Shown here: positions 35,699-45,893 of the stretch, piece after piece
How the letters are laid out: the number at the start of each line of letters is the position of its first letter
Position numbering within the stretch: position 1 is the first letter of the stretch
Assembly: GCA_029319145.1 (NCBI GenBank)
Contig: CP119753.1
Coordinates: 3,844,001 to 3,908,000 of the forward strand
Length of the DNA stretch: 64,000 bases
Direction: 5' to 3'
From: Microbacter sp. GSS18
GTDB taxonomy: Bacteria; Actinomycetota; Actinomycetes; Actinomycetales; Microbacteriaceae
Notes under the pieces: model-generated
The model's input: the letters and a program-made list of their open reading frames with translations, nothing else
The model's database searches: none
Told to the model about the DNA's origin: nothing
Translations under genes and position numbers: made by a program

Positions 35699-35832
35699 GC
35701 CCGGCGACGGGGGCACCGCGCTCGCCGTTTCCCTTCCCACGGTCGCCTTCAAGCGTGAGGGCACCGTCGTGGAGTCCTGCACGTGCAACCCCGGGGTGAG
35801 GATCTCGGTTCGGCGACGGCAGGAAACGTGGC

Positions 35833-35895
35833 TTGCGCACCAGCGGTCTCACCCCTATAGTCCAATGTTATCGATAGCAAATGTTATCGATGCCA
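35833..35895 (+). promoter_or_regulatory. Promoter with two LacI-type operators
   Basis: A -35 TTGCGC (35833-35838) and -10 TATAGT (35856-35861) have a 17-base spacer. Immediately downstream are two sites TGTT-ATCGAT-AGCA (35866-35879) and TGTT-ATCGAT-GCCA (35882-35895), near the expected start point. Repressor binding there would block transcription of the SBP-permease-GH3 operon. Confidence 0.75.
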
Positions 35896-35974
35896 AGAAG
35901 CACGAGGGACTACCCGCCCCTCGCTGCAATCCACTCGAAACGCCGCGAGGACGCGGCGGGGAGGCGAATCAACG

Positions 35975-37330
35975 ATGAAGTCACGCACCATGAGGCTGCT
36001 CGCCGCGGGGACGGCACTGTCCGTCGCCGCGGTCCTCGGCGGCTGCTCGTCGGCGAGTTCCGGCTCGGACGAGACCACCGACAGCGGGCTCGGCTACGAG
36101 AACTGGAAGCCCAACGACGCCCGGCCCGACGACGAGATCCACGTGCTTGTCCTCGGCGACTCGGTCGCAGAGGTCGAGCAGGCCGCCGCCGACCGTTTCA
36201 ACGAGACGTCGGACATCAAGGTCATCATCGACACCGGACCCACCGCCGGCGTCGAGTACAACACCCAGGTCCGCACGCAGATCGGCACCGCGACCGGCCC
36301 TGACATCTTCATGAGCTGGGGCTCGGCGGGCATCCAGCCTCTCGTCGACGCCCAGGCGCTGCTTCCCCTCGACGGGTTCATCGAGGAGGACCCGGCGCTG
36401 CGCGACTCGTTCCTGCCCTCTGTGTTCGAAGAGGAGGTCATCGACGGCAAGGCGTACGGCATCCCGATGCGAGGCGTGGCCCCGGAGTTCCTCTACTACA
36501 ACACCGAGGTGCTCGCCGACGCGGGTCTCGAGCCGCCGGCGTCGTGGGACGAGCTGCTCGCTCAGATCCCCGTTCTGCAGGACGCCGGTGTGATCCCGTT
36601 CGCGCTTGCCGGTGCCGACAAGTGGCCCGAGCAGATCTGGTTCCAGTTCCTCTACGCCCGCATGATCGGCAACGACGAGGTCGCGAAGGGCCTCGCCGGC
36701 GACACGTCGGTGTGGGAGTCGGACGGCTCCTACGAGGCGCTCGACATGATCAGCGAGCTCATCGACGCCGGCGCCTTCGGGTCGAACTACGCCTCGGTCT
36801 CGTACGGCGCTGATGGCACCGCCGCGCTGCTGCGCACCGGCAAGGCCGCATACGACCTGATGGGATCGTGGCACTTCGGCACGATCGGCGACACCGCGAA
36901 CCTGGGCTGGGCTCCGTTCCCGTCGGTGTCGGGTGGCGACGGCCAGGATGGTGAGATCGCCGGAAACCTCAGCAACTTCTACAACGTCGTCGCGGACACC
37001 AAGTACCCCGAGACCGTGCGCGACTTCCTGAAGGAGCTGTACAGCGACGACTTCCTGAACGGTCAGCTGAGCTTCGGCAACACGCCTCCGACCACGAACG
37101 CGGCGGACCTCATCGCGGCCGACACCAGCCTCGACGACAAGACCAAGGAGCACCTCACCTTCGTGGTGAACCTGGTCGCCGACGCCCCGACGTTCCAGCT
37201 GTCCTGGGACCAGACGGTTCCCGCATCGCAGGCACCGGCCAGCCAGGACGCCGCTGCGGACTTCTTCAACGGAGTGATCGACGCGCAGGGCTTCGTCGAC
37301 GCGATGAACTCGGTGGTGACGGGCGGCTAG
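35975..37330 (+). CDS. CUT1-type sugar-binding lipoprotein
   Basis: This 451-residue extracytoplasmic solute-binding protein of family 1 has a lipoprotein signal with lipobox LGGC and Cys24. The mature part starts with a Ser-rich linker, then WKPNDARPDDEIHVLVLGDSVAEVEQAAADRF. Conserved IPVLQDAGVIPFALAG and a C-terminal helical region are as in oligosaccharide binders. It works with the two following permeases; no ATPase gene is nearby, so a shared ATPase of the MsiK type must be supplied from elsewhere. Likely substrate is a beta-linked oligosaccharide. Confidence 0.92.
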   Translation: MKSRTMRLLAAGTALSVAAVLGGCSSASSGSDETTDSGLGYENWKPNDARPDDEIHVLVLGDSVAEVEQAAADRFNETSDIKVIIDTGPTAGVEYNTQVRTQIGTATGPDIFMSWGSAGIQPLVDAQALLPLDGFIEEDPALRDSFLPSVFEEEVIDGKAYGIPMRGVAPEFLYYNTEVLADAGLEPPASWDELLAQIPVLQDAGVIPFALAGADKWPEQIWFQFLYARMIGNDEVAKGLAGDTSVWESDGSYEALDMISELIDAGAFGSNYASVSYGADGTAALLRTGKAAYDLMGSWHFGTIGDTANLGWAPFPSVSGGDGQDGEIAGNLSNFYNVVADTKYPETVRDFLKELYSDDFLNGQLSFGNTPPTTNAADLIAADTSLDDKTKEHLTFVVNLVADAPTFQLSWDQTVPASQAPASQDAAADFFNGVIDAQGFVDAMNSVVTGG

Positions 37331-37378
37331 CCCGCGGATCTCCGCCACCAGCCACCCATCGATCCAGAAAGCAACATC

Positions 37379-38326
37379 ATGACCCGTCCTCTCGCACAGG
37401 ACGCGGACACCAGGAAGCGGGGCGGCCTGCACGGTGCAGGCCGCCCCGGCTTCGTCTGGTCGCTGCCCGCGTTCCTCTTCTTCGCACTGTTCGCGCTCGC
37501 GCCCCTGGCGGTGGCCATCTACCTCTCCTTCACGGATTACCAGGGCATCCCCGTGATCCCGCCGCAGTGGACGGGCCTGGACAACTGGACCCGGCTGTTC
37601 AGCGATCCGGCCATGTACCGCAGCCTGGTGGTCACCATCGTCCTCATCGTCCTCGCCGTCCTCACCCAGGTGCCGATCTCGCTCCTGATCGGAGTATGGG
37701 CGGCCGGCTTCCAGAAGTCTCGGGCGATCGTGGTCTCGCTGTACTTCATCCCGCTGCTGATGTCGTCCGCGGCGATCACGGTGCTGTTCGCGTCCTTGGT
37801 CGATCCGAACTTCGGCATCCCCGCCGTCCTGACCGAGGTGTTCAACCTCCCGCCCGACAACATGTTCTCGAATCTGCTGGGCAACCAGTGGACGGCGATC
37901 GGCGTGATCGCGTTCATCTACCTGTGGGGCTCCTCACCGCTGCACACCCTGCTCTACCAGGGCGGCGCGCGAGCCATTCCCGAGGTCCTCTACCAGGCGG
38001 CCTCGCTCGACGGTGCCGGCAAGGTCCGTCAGTTCTTCAGCATCACGATCCCGCAGCTGAAGAACACGATCATCACCTCGACGATCATCATGGTCGTCGG
38101 CACCTTCACCTCGTTCGACATCATCCTGCTGCTGACCCGTGGCGGTCCCAGCGGCGGCACGTCGAACCTGCCCTACTTCATGTACGACAAGGGCATCACG
38201 TCGCTGGACTTCGGCTATGGAAGCGCCGTCGCCGTGCTCCTGATCGTCATCGCGATGTTCGTCTCGATCGTCATGGTCCGGGTCACCGGCTACGACAAGA
38301 TGCAGAGCACTCTGGAGGGAATCTGA
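37379..38326 (+). CDS. CUT1 ABC permease (MalF-like)
   Basis: This 315-residue inner-membrane permease has six expected helices beginning near residue 25 (PGFVWSLPAFLFFALFALAPLA). The EAA loop is EVLYQAASLDGAGKVRQFF (about residues 200-218), which contacts the ATPase. It pairs with the next gene, whose start overlaps its stop (TGATG). The hydrophilic N-terminus is normal for MalF/UgpA-like proteins in actinobacteria. Confidence 0.92.
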   Translation: MTRPLAQDADTRKRGGLHGAGRPGFVWSLPAFLFFALFALAPLAVAIYLSFTDYQGIPVIPPQWTGLDNWTRLFSDPAMYRSLVVTIVLIVLAVLTQVPISLLIGVWAAGFQKSRAIVVSLYFIPLLMSSAAITVLFASLVDPNFGIPAVLTEVFNLPPDNMFSNLLGNQWTAIGVIAFIYLWGSSPLHTLLYQGGARAIPEVLYQAASLDGAGKVRQFFSITIPQLKNTIITSTIIMVVGTFTSFDIILLLTRGGPSGGTSNLPYFMYDKGITSLDFGYGSAVAVLLIVIAMFVSIVMVRVTGYDKMQSTLEGI

Positions 38327-39144
38327 TGCGTACTCGTCCCGCCTGGGTCGCCGGCATCTTCGCAGCCGTCTGGCTGCTGGTCGTCCTGATCCCTGTCTAC
38401 GTCATGGTCCGTGCCGCGTTCTCCAGCCAGGAGGACTACGGCGCCACCGGGCCGATCGGCTGGTTCAATCCCCTCACCTTCGAGAACTTCGTGTACTCGT
38501 TCGAGAGCGGCTTCGGAAAGTACCTGCTCAACTCGGGCATCGTCACCGTCGGCACGATGATCGTCATCGCGATCCTCGTCCCGCCCCTGGCCTACGTCAT
38601 CGTGCGCGGCAACAGCCGCTGGGTGCGGATGGTGTTCCAGGTCATGCTGTTCGGCCTGGCGATCCCCGCGCAGGTGGTCGTGATCCCGCTGTACTTCCTC
38701 ATCGTCCAGGTGGGGCTGTACGACACCCTGCTCGGTGTGATCCTGCCGACCGTCGCCTTCGCGATCCCGCTGTGCACGCTCGTGCTGTCCAGCAGCATGC
38801 GCGAGATCTCACCCGAGCTCTACGAGGCCATGTCGATCGACGGCGCCGGACCGCTCCGCACGTTCTTGACCATGGTCCTTCCCCTGTCGAAGGGCGGCAT
38901 CGCCGCGATCGTCGTCTACGCGGCGCTGCAGGCGTGGAACAACTACTTGATCCCGCTGACCCTGACCCGGTCGGAGGACATCCGCGTCGCGACGCTCGGG
39001 CTCGGCATCTTCCGCAAGGAGTACGCCTTGAACGTTCCCGGGCTCATGTCCGCGGTCGTCCTGACGATCATCCCGATGATGCTGATCTACATCTTCGCCC
39101 GTCGAGCCCTGGTCCGCGGCCTCATGGGAGTGGGCGGCAAGTGA
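38326..39144 (+). CDS. CUT1 ABC permease (MalG-like)
   Basis: This 272-residue permease has six helices, starting VAGIFAAVWLLVVLIPVYVMV, and an EAA loop PELYEAMSIDGAGPLRTFL. The start at 38326 overlaps the preceding stop; a longer in-frame stretch upstream is an artefact of the permease gene in another frame. The GTG of the following GH3 gene overlaps its stop, coupling import and hydrolysis in one transcript. Confidence 0.92.
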   Translation: MRTRPAWVAGIFAAVWLLVVLIPVYVMVRAAFSSQEDYGATGPIGWFNPLTFENFVYSFESGFGKYLLNSGIVTVGTMIVIAILVPPLAYVIVRGNSRWVRMVFQVMLFGLAIPAQVVVIPLYFLIVQVGLYDTLLGVILPTVAFAIPLCTLVLSSSMREISPELYEAMSIDGAGPLRTFLTMVLPLSKGGIAAIVVYAALQAWNNYLIPLTLTRSEDIRVATLGLGIFRKEYALNVPGLMSAVVLTIIPMMLIYIFARRALVRGLMGVGGK

Positions 39145-41444
39145 GGGATGCAGCAACGCGACCTCACCCGTCTCGGACCGCTGGCGAACGGGCGGCCGTG
39201 CTCCTCGCTCAGATGACGCTCGAGGAGAAGATCGCGCAGCTCGGCAGCACGTGGCCGGGCGCCGAGGAGGCGACCGGCGATGTCGCCCCGATGCAGGACG
39301 TCCACCGCGCAGCGGAGTCCTTCGCCGACGCGATCCGCGACGGCCTCGGCCAGCTGACCCGCACGTACGGCACCGCCCCGATATCGGCGGCCGATGGTGC
39401 GGCCGCGCTGGCCGAGCGCCAGCGCCGGGTCGTCGCCGCGAACCGCTTCGGCATCCCCGCGATGGCGCACGAGGAATGCCTCACCGGCGTCACCGCGTGG
39501 GGGTGCACCGTCTACCCGACCCCCCTCGCGTGGGGTGCGAGTTTCGATCCTGCGCTCGTCGAGGAGATGGGCGCCCGGATCGCGGGCGATCTCCGGGCGC
39601 TCGGCGTCCACCAGGGGCTCGCGCCCGTGCTCGATGTCGCCCGTGACTACCGATGGGGGCGGGTCGAGGAGACGATGGGGGAGGACCCCCATCTCGTCGC
39701 GACGGTCGGCACCGCATACGTCTCGGGCATCGAGTCTGCGGGCATCGTGGCAACGCCGAAGCACTTCGCCGGGTACGCGGCATCCCGTGCGGGCCGAAAC
39801 CACGCGCCGGTGTCGATGGGGCCGCGCGAGTTCGCCGAGGTCTGCCTGCCGCCGTTCCAGCACGCACTCGGCGTCGCCCGCTCGGTCATGACCGCCTACA
39901 CCGATCGCGACGGGGTTCCGGCGACGATCGACCGGGAGCTTCTCGACCGCACACTACGTGAGAGCTGGGGATTCGAGGGGACCGTCGTCACCGACTACTG
40001 GGCGATCCCCTTCGTCGCGACGATGCACGGGGTGGCCGGCGATGGGTTCAGCGCGGGGGAGATGGCTCTCGCAGCCGGATGCGACGTGGAGCTGCCCCAC
40101 ACCAGCACGTTCGCCCGCCTTGCGGATGCCGTGGCCGCCGGCCGTGTAGACGAGGCGATGATCGACCGCGCCGTGTTGCGCGTGCTCACTCAGAAGGCTG
40201 AGCTCGGTCTCCTCGAGCCCGGGTGGTCCGCAGACCTCGATGTCACGGGCCTGGATCCGGACTCGCCGGAGAACCGCGACGTCGCCCGGCGTCTCGCCGA
40301 GGAATCGATCGTCGTGCTCCGCAACGACGGCATCTTGCCGCTGGCCGGCGGGCTCGGTCGGATCGCGGTCCTCGGCCCGATCGCCGAGGACGTCAACTGC
40401 CTGTTCGGCTGCTATTCGTTCCCCAACCACGTTCTTCCCCATCACCCGGGGCTGGAGATCGGCGTCGACGCGCGGTCGTACATCGATGCGATCCGCGACG
40501 CCGTCCCCGATGCCCAGATCACGGCCGCCCCCGGCGCATCCCTGTTCGACGACGGGGCCGGTGACCTCGACGTGGCGATCGCCGCGGCGTGCGGCGCGGA
40601 CATCGCGGTGGTCTTCGTCGGCGACCGCTCCGGCATGTTCGGGCTCGGCACGTCTGGCGAAGGATGCGATGTCGCCGATCTGCGCCTGCCGGGCAGTCAG
40701 CAGCAGCTCGTCGACAGCGTCATCGCGACCGGCACGCCGACCATCGTGGTGGTCAGCTCGGGCCGGCCCTACGCCCTCGCCGACTCGATCGATTCCGCGC
40801 GAGCGGTGATCCAGGCGTTCCAGCCGGGGCAGGAAGGAGGTCGCGCGCTCGCCGGCATCCTCACCGGAGCAGTGAATCCGTCCGGGCGACTGCCGGTCCA
40901 GGTGCCGCAGCCCGATGCGCCGCAGCCGGGGACGTATCTGGCGCCCAGACTCGGTCGGCACTCCGACGGGATCAGTTCTCTGGACCCCACGCCGCGGTTC
41001 CCCTTCGGTTACGGCCTGTCCTTTACGACGTTCGAGCGCGCGCTGACCGGTCCTATCGCCGCCTCGATGCCGAGCGATGGCTCGGTCAGGATCGAGGTCG
41101 ACATCGAGAACGCCGGCGACGTGCCGGGTGCCGACATCCCGCAGCTGTACGTGTCGTACGACGTGTCGACGGTCGTCCAGCCGGTGCGCAGGCTCATCGG
41201 CTTCGCCCGAGTGCCCGTCGACCCGGGCGCCACGCGCCGGGTGACCTTCGACGTGCCGGCCGATGCCCTGTCGTACATCGGTCGCGATCTCGAGCGGGTC
41301 GTCGAACCGGGAGCCGTCATGCTCACGGTCGCCTCGTCGGCGGCGGATCCCGGAATCGAGATCCCCGTGGCCGTCACCGGTGTCGCCCGCGTCGTGCGCG
41401 GTCTTCCGTCGACGGTCGCCGTGGCGCTGGATCCTACGCTGTAG
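39141..41444 (+). CDS. GH3 beta-glycosidase (beta-glucosidase/xylosidase type)
   Basis: This 767-residue cytoplasmic glycosidase has the GH3 layout. The N-terminal TIM barrel carries TPKHFAGY (Lys207-His208), DYRWGRVEETMGEDP and nucleophile Asp285 in VVTDYWA. A C-terminal alpha/beta domain follows with NDGILPLAG, then a fibronectin III-like domain beginning VDIENAGDVPGADIPQLYV. The family includes beta-glucosidase, beta-xylosidase and arabinofuranosidase; the sequence does not settle the choice. GTG at 39141 is chosen because it overlaps the permease stop and leaves the normal N-terminal length. No signal peptide, so it probably cleaves imported oligosaccharides. Confidence 0.92.
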   Translation: MRDAATRPHPSRTAGERAAVLLAQMTLEEKIAQLGSTWPGAEEATGDVAPMQDVHRAAESFADAIRDGLGQLTRTYGTAPISAADGAAALAERQRRVVAANRFGIPAMAHEECLTGVTAWGCTVYPTPLAWGASFDPALVEEMGARIAGDLRALGVHQGLAPVLDVARDYRWGRVEETMGEDPHLVATVGTAYVSGIESAGIVATPKHFAGYAASRAGRNHAPVSMGPREFAEVCLPPFQHALGVARSVMTAYTDRDGVPATIDRELLDRTLRESWGFEGTVVTDYWAIPFVATMHGVAGDGFSAGEMALAAGCDVELPHTSTFARLADAVAAGRVDEAMIDRAVLRVLTQKAELGLLEPGWSADLDVTGLDPDSPENRDVARRLAEESIVVLRNDGILPLAGGLGRIAVLGPIAEDVNCLFGCYSFPNHVLPHHPGLEIGVDARSYIDAIRDAVPDAQITAAPGASLFDDGAGDLDVAIAAACGADIAVVFVGDRSGMFGLGTSGEGCDVADLRLPGSQQQLVDSVIATGTPTIVVVSSGRPYALADSIDSARAVIQAFQPGQEGGRALAGILTGAVNPSGRLPVQVPQPDAPQPGTYLAPRLGRHSDGISSLDPTPRFPFGYGLSFTTFERALTGPIAASMPSDGSVRIEVDIENAGDVPGADIPQLYVSYDVSTVVQPVRRLIGFARVPVDPGATRRVTFDVPADALSYIGRDLERVVEPGAVMLTVASSAADPGIEIPVAVTGVARVVRGLPSTVAVALDPTL

Positions 41445-41452
41445 GGGCCGCG

Positions 41453-42514
41453 ATGACCCCGAGCACTCCCGATCGGCGCAGGCCGGCGACGGTCTACGAC
41501 GTCGCGGAGGCGGCCGGTGTATCCGCCCAGACCGTATCCCGATTCCTGTCGGGCTACGAGGGCATCCGGCCGGTCACCCGCGCCAAGGTGGAGGCGGCCC
41601 TGGCACGGCTGGATTACCGACCGAACCGCGTCGCTCAGGCCCTGCGGACCCGGCGTTCCCGGCGCATCGGCGTCGTGATCCACGAGATGTTCGCCTTCGG
41701 GCCCGCCGGCCTCCTGCGGGGCGCGACCCGGCGTGCTCGCGAGGACGGCTACACACTGACGATCGTGGGCGTCGACAGCGAGGACGAGGTCGCCGTGGCC
41801 TCCGCCTTCGCGGCCTTCGAAGAAGAGCAGGCGGCGGGCATCATGGCCGTCACGCTGACGGACAGCGTCCGCCATGCCGTCGACGCGCGGTCCACCGGCG
41901 TCCCGATCCTCGTCGACCCGGCCGAGGTCGTCCGGGAGGGGGCGTCGTTCAATGAAGCGGGCGCCGCGCTGGCCGCGCGCCACCTGGTCGCGCTCGGGCA
42001 CCGGCGTGTGGCCATGCTGACCGGCCCCGAACACTGGCTGCCCGCTCGCCAGCGCCGTGAGGGTTTCGTCGCCGAGCTCGCCGATGGGCCCGCCGAGTGC
42101 GTCCGCGTATGGCGTGGCGACTGGTCGGCCGAGTCGGGCGATCGCGCCGCACGCGACCTCGATCCTGCCGACGGCATCACCGCGATATTCGCCGCGAACG
42201 ACGCCGGCGCGATCGGCCTCACCCACGGACTGCTGGCTCGCGGCATCCGCGTTCCCGAGGACGTCTCGGTGATCGGCTTCGACGCAACCCCCGACTCCGC
42301 CTTCGGGCGCCCCGAGGTGACCACGATCGACGCGCACTACGAGGAGCAGGGGCGCGTGGCGATGGACGCCCTGCTGGCGCAGATCGAGGAGCGAGCGCCG
42401 TCGCCCGCGCCTGCAACACCGCCGCACCTCGTCGTGCGCGGCTCCACCGGTCCGCCGCCTCCGGGCTCCGACTTCACGCTTCCCGCACACCCCCGAACCC
42501 TGGAGATCACGTGA
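41453..42514 (+). CDS. LacI-family regulator (LacI-2)
   Basis: This 353-residue repressor has a helix-turn-helix TVYDVAEAAGVSAQTVSRFLSGYEGIRPVTR starting at about residue 11, the hinge DYRPNRVAQALRTRRSRR, and a sensor domain. The DNA-reading segment is nearly identical to LacI-1, so both may recognise similar operators (TGTT-ATCGAT). It sits between GH3 and GH42 genes; its stop overlaps the GH42 start (GTGA), placing it inside the operon, and may give feedback control. No separate operator is visible upstream. Confidence 0.9.
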   Translation: MTPSTPDRRRPATVYDVAEAAGVSAQTVSRFLSGYEGIRPVTRAKVEAALARLDYRPNRVAQALRTRRSRRIGVVIHEMFAFGPAGLLRGATRRAREDGYTLTIVGVDSEDEVAVASAFAAFEEEQAAGIMAVTLTDSVRHAVDARSTGVPILVDPAEVVREGASFNEAGAALAARHLVALGHRRVAMLTGPEHWLPARQRREGFVAELADGPAECVRVWRGDWSAESGDRAARDLDPADGITAIFAANDAGAIGLTHGLLARGIRVPEDVSVIGFDATPDSAFGRPEVTTIDAHYEEQGRVAMDALLAQIEERAPSPAPATPPHLVVRGSTGPPPPGSDFTLPAHPRTLEIT

Positions 42515-44616
42515 CGACGCCGTCCGACCTCAACAGCCGCATTCTCTTCGGAGCCGCCTTCTACGACGAGTACCGCGTCAGCGGCACCCTCGACCGCGAT
42601 CTGGACCTCATGGCAGAGGCGGGGTTCTCCGCCATCCGCGTCGGGGAGTCGGTCTGGTCGACGTGGGAGCCCGAGCCCGGGCGGTTCGAGCTCGATTGGC
42701 TCGAGCCCGTCCTCGACGGGGCCGCCGCCCGAGGCATCGACGTCGTGCTCGGCACCCCCACCTACGCGATTCCGCAGTGGCTGCAGCGGATGCATCCCGA
42801 GATCGCCGCGGAGGACGCCACCGGGCGTCGGGTCCCCTGGGGATACCGCCAGGAGATCGACTACATGAACGTCGACTTCCGCCGTCACGCCGAGCGCGTC
42901 ATCCGTGCCGTCGTCGGCCGCTACGCGGATCATCCCGCCGTGATCGGGTTCCAGGTCGACAACGAGCCCGGGCTGCACCTGCTGCACAACCGGGATGTGT
43001 TCGAGGGGTTCGTCGCCCACCTCCGCGCGAAGTACGGCACCGTCGACGAGATCAACCGCGCGTGGGGTCTGACCTACTGGTCGCATCTGCTGAGCGACTG
43101 GGGTGACCTGTGGCTTCCCGACGGCAACTCGTTCCCGCAGTACGACCTCGAGTGGCGCCGCTACCAGGCCGAAGTGGTGAACGACTTCATCGCGTGGCAG
43201 GCCGGCATCGTCCGCGAGTACGCCTCCCCGCAGCAGTGGGTGACGACGTGCATCTCCTACGAGCGGCCCGCCGTGGAGGACGTCGGGATGTCGCGTGCCC
43301 TCGACATCCCTTCGGGAAACGCCTACTACAAGATGCAGGAAGCCCTGCGCATCGGCGTCGAGGTTCCGCGCCCCGAGATCTGGTGGTCGTCGGGCGTCTG
43401 GGGCCTGTACGAGCAGGGCGACCGGATGTACTCCTCCGCGCAGGCGCCGTTCCTCGTGACCGAGACCAACGCACAGTCGATCGGTCAGTCGCACTGGCAG
43501 AACCATCCGCCGTATCCCGGACAGATCGAGCTGTGCGCGTTCGCGCTCATCTCGCGCGGCGCCCGCATGATCGAGTACTGGCAGTGGCAGACGATGTCGA
43601 CCGGCGTCGAGACCTACTGGGGCGGCATCCTTCCGCACAGCGGACGTCCCGGGCGCATCTACCGCGAGATCGCGGCGCTCGGCGCGCGCATCCGCGAGAT
43701 CGAGCCCGTGCTCGGCGGGTATGAGCCGGATGCCGATGTGACGCTGCTCTACTCGACGGACACCAAGCGTGCCTTCGAGTTCTACCCGCCACTCGCCGAC
43801 GCCGACGGCGGCCCGGACCGCCTGTCCTACCTGCGGATCTTCGATGCGTTCTATCGGGGCGCCTTCGAGAGCGGGCTGCAGACGCGCATCCTCCACGACT
43901 CGCAGCTGGCCGGGCTCGATCCGCGGTCGCTCGCCTCGCGGCATCCGGTGCTCGTGGCGCCGTCGCTCTACATCGCAGACGACGACGAGCTCGCGCTGCT
44001 CGTCGAGTACGCGAAGGCGGGAGGTCACCTCGTGGTGGGCATCCGGAGCGGCTACGGCGACGAGCTGGCCCGGGCGCGGGCCGAGGTCGCCCCCGGACCG
44101 CTCGCGCAGGCCGCCGGCATCACGTACGAGGAGTACAGCTCGCTCGACGAGCCCCTCCCGGTGGCCGGTGACGCCGTCTCGGCGGGCTCGGGCACGGCGT
44201 GGGCGGATCGCCTCGAGCTCGCCGGCGCCGAGTCGCTCATGACGTACCGCGCCGGCGTGTACCAAGGGCTTCCCGCCGTGACGACCCACGAATTCGGAGA
44301 CGGGCGTGTCACCTATGTCGGCACGGTTCCCGATGCGGCCCTCGCGCGGGCCGTGCTCGGGTGGGCGGTGCCCGAGCCGCTCGGCGGCGCGTGGGCGGCC
44401 GACCCGACGGTCGCCCTCGCGTCCGGCACCACGGCCGCGGGCCGCGTGTGGTTCGCGTCGAACTGGTCGGGCGAGGCCGCGGTCGTCACCGCACCGCGCA
44501 CGATGGTCCAGGGCGGTGAGACGGTGTCGGCCGGGACGCGCGTCGAGCTCGCGCCCTGGTCGGTGGCTGTGCTCGTCGAAGGGCTCTCCTCGGTGACCGA
44601 ACCCGCGATCGAGTAG
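42511..44616 (+). CDS. GH42 beta-galactosidase (GH42-1)
   Basis: This 701-residue beta-galactosidase releases galactose from imported oligosaccharides. The GH42 residues are Glu152 in QVDNEPGLH (acid/base) and Glu318 in LVTETNAQS (nucleophile). A trimerisation-like domain (about 395-610) and a C-terminal beta domain follow. The four cysteines of a zinc site found in other GH42 proteins are missing. The start at GTG 42511 overlaps the LacI-2 stop (GTGA); sequence upstream is not conserved. It is strongly similar to GH42-2 at 52797 (same 701-residue length), suggesting a gene duplication. Convergent with LacI-3. Confidence 0.93.
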   Translation: MTTPSDLNSRILFGAAFYDEYRVSGTLDRDLDLMAEAGFSAIRVGESVWSTWEPEPGRFELDWLEPVLDGAAARGIDVVLGTPTYAIPQWLQRMHPEIAAEDATGRRVPWGYRQEIDYMNVDFRRHAERVIRAVVGRYADHPAVIGFQVDNEPGLHLLHNRDVFEGFVAHLRAKYGTVDEINRAWGLTYWSHLLSDWGDLWLPDGNSFPQYDLEWRRYQAEVVNDFIAWQAGIVREYASPQQWVTTCISYERPAVEDVGMSRALDIPSGNAYYKMQEALRIGVEVPRPEIWWSSGVWGLYEQGDRMYSSAQAPFLVTETNAQSIGQSHWQNHPPYPGQIELCAFALISRGARMIEYWQWQTMSTGVETYWGGILPHSGRPGRIYREIAALGARIREIEPVLGGYEPDADVTLLYSTDTKRAFEFYPPLADADGGPDRLSYLRIFDAFYRGAFESGLQTRILHDSQLAGLDPRSLASRHPVLVAPSLYIADDDELALLVEYAKAGGHLVVGIRSGYGDELARARAEVAPGPLAQAAGITYEEYSSLDEPLPVAGDAVSAGSGTAWADRLELAGAESLMTYRAGVYQGLPAVTTHEFGDGRVTYVGTVPDAALARAVLGWAVPEPLGGAWAADPTVALASGTTAAGRVWFASNWSGEAAVVTAPRTMVQGGETVSAGTRVELAPWSVAVLVEGLSSVTEPAIE

Positions 44617-44681
44617 CGCCGGACGCGCGCGGCGAGAGGGCCGACTCCGTGACGGGGAGCGGGCCTTCGGGCGCCCGGTGG

Positions 44682-45794
44682 TCAGACGGATGCCGCAGCG
44701 GATGCCGTCGAGCGCCGGACGACGAGATCGGCATGCAGCGCGGGCTCGTTCGCCGCCGGCTCACCGGCGATCTTCGCGAGCAGGGCGTTGAAGGCGGCTC
44801 GGCCCTGCGCGGCGAAGTCGACGCGCAGCGTCGTCAGCGGCGGTGAGAAGTACGCGGCCTCGGGGATGTCGTCGACGCCGGCGACGCTGATGTCGGTGGG
44901 GACGCTCAGACCGCGGTCGTGCAGCGCGAGCATCGCGCCCAGTGCCATCTGGTCGTTCGCGGCGATTATCGCCGTCGCTCCGCCGAGATCGGCGGCCGAC
45001 GCGACCGCGTCGTAGCCCGAACGCGCCGACCAGTCGCCGTAGAGCACGTCGGCGGACGCGAGTCCACGGGCCTCGAGTGCTCGGGAATAGGCGCGCGACC
45101 GGTTCCGTGCCGCCGACCAGTCGCGGGGACCAGCGATGTGGAGGAAGGTGCGATGGCCCAGCTCGACGAGGTGATCGAAGAGGGCGGGGAAGCCGAACTC
45201 GGTCAGCTCGGAGGGCACCTCGCCGCTCGTGTCATCGGGCTCGGCCGCGAGGTGGACCGGCACGCCGAAATCCGCCTGCGAGAGCGCCTCGGACATCGCA
45301 TCGGTGGATGAGAGCACCATGACGCCGGCCAGGTCGTGGCGTCGGAGCAGGTCGAACGAGCGATCCAGAACGTCCGGTCGCGTCAGATCGGCCGTGATGA
45401 GGTCGAGGACGTACCCGGCATCGCGTGCGGCCTCGGTGGCGCCCTGCACGATCTTGCCCGGCCCGAACTGATCGAGCTCGTGGGTGACCAGGCCGACGCG
45501 GAGCGAGCGCCCCGACGTCAGCGCGCGCGCTGCGAGGTTGGGGCGATAGTCCAGGTCCCTGAGCGCCTTCTCGACCCGCCCGCGGGTCGCGGGGCGAATG
45601 CCTTCGAAGCCCTTGAGGTAGCGCGTCACCGTCTGATGCGACACGCCGGCCGCGAGGGCCACGTCGTAGATCGTGGCGGGACGTCCGGTGCGCCCGGTCG
45701 AGGCGCGGCGCTGTGTCGACAGCGCGACTCGTCGCGGCACCGGCTCGCCCTCGAGCGCCGCGCCGGGAGCGCCCGCGGGCTGCTGCTCGACCAT
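44682..45794 (-). CDS. LacI-family regulator (LacI-3)
   Basis: This 370-residue repressor has a ~38-residue Pro/Ala/Arg-rich leader, then TIYDVALAAGVSHQTVTRYLKGFEG as helix-turn-helix, the hinge DYRPNLAARALTSGR and a sensor domain. The ATG at 45794 follows GGAGGAGG; a longer frame to 46190 lacks a good ribosome site and would run through the operator region. It is divergent from the secreted propeller gene, and paired ATGTTTCCGGCAACAT-type operators lie between them. The DNA-reading residues SHQTVTRYL are shared with LacI-4 (SHQSVSRYL). Confidence 0.9.
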   Translation of the reverse strand: MVEQQPAGAPGAALEGEPVPRRVALSTQRRASTGRTGRPATIYDVALAAGVSHQTVTRYLKGFEGIRPATRGRVEKALRDLDYRPNLAARALTSGRSLRVGLVTHELDQFGPGKIVQGATEAARDAGYVLDLITADLTRPDVLDRSFDLLRRHDLAGVMVLSSTDAMSEALSQADFGVPVHLAAEPDDTSGEVPSELTEFGFPALFDHLVELGHRTFLHIAGPRDWSAARNRSRAYSRALEARGLASADVLYGDWSARSGYDAVASAADLGGATAIIAANDQMALGAMLALHDRGLSVPTDISVAGVDDIPEAAYFSPPLTTLRVDFAAQGRAAFNALLAKIAGEPAANEPALHADLVVRRSTASAAASV

Positions 45795-45893
45795 CAGCCT
45801 CCTCCCACCGCCACTCGTGGTGTGTCCACCCACCGTACCCCCGCGTGCGGTCGCGGCCGATCGGGGCGAAACGGCTGACGCGACATGACGGCT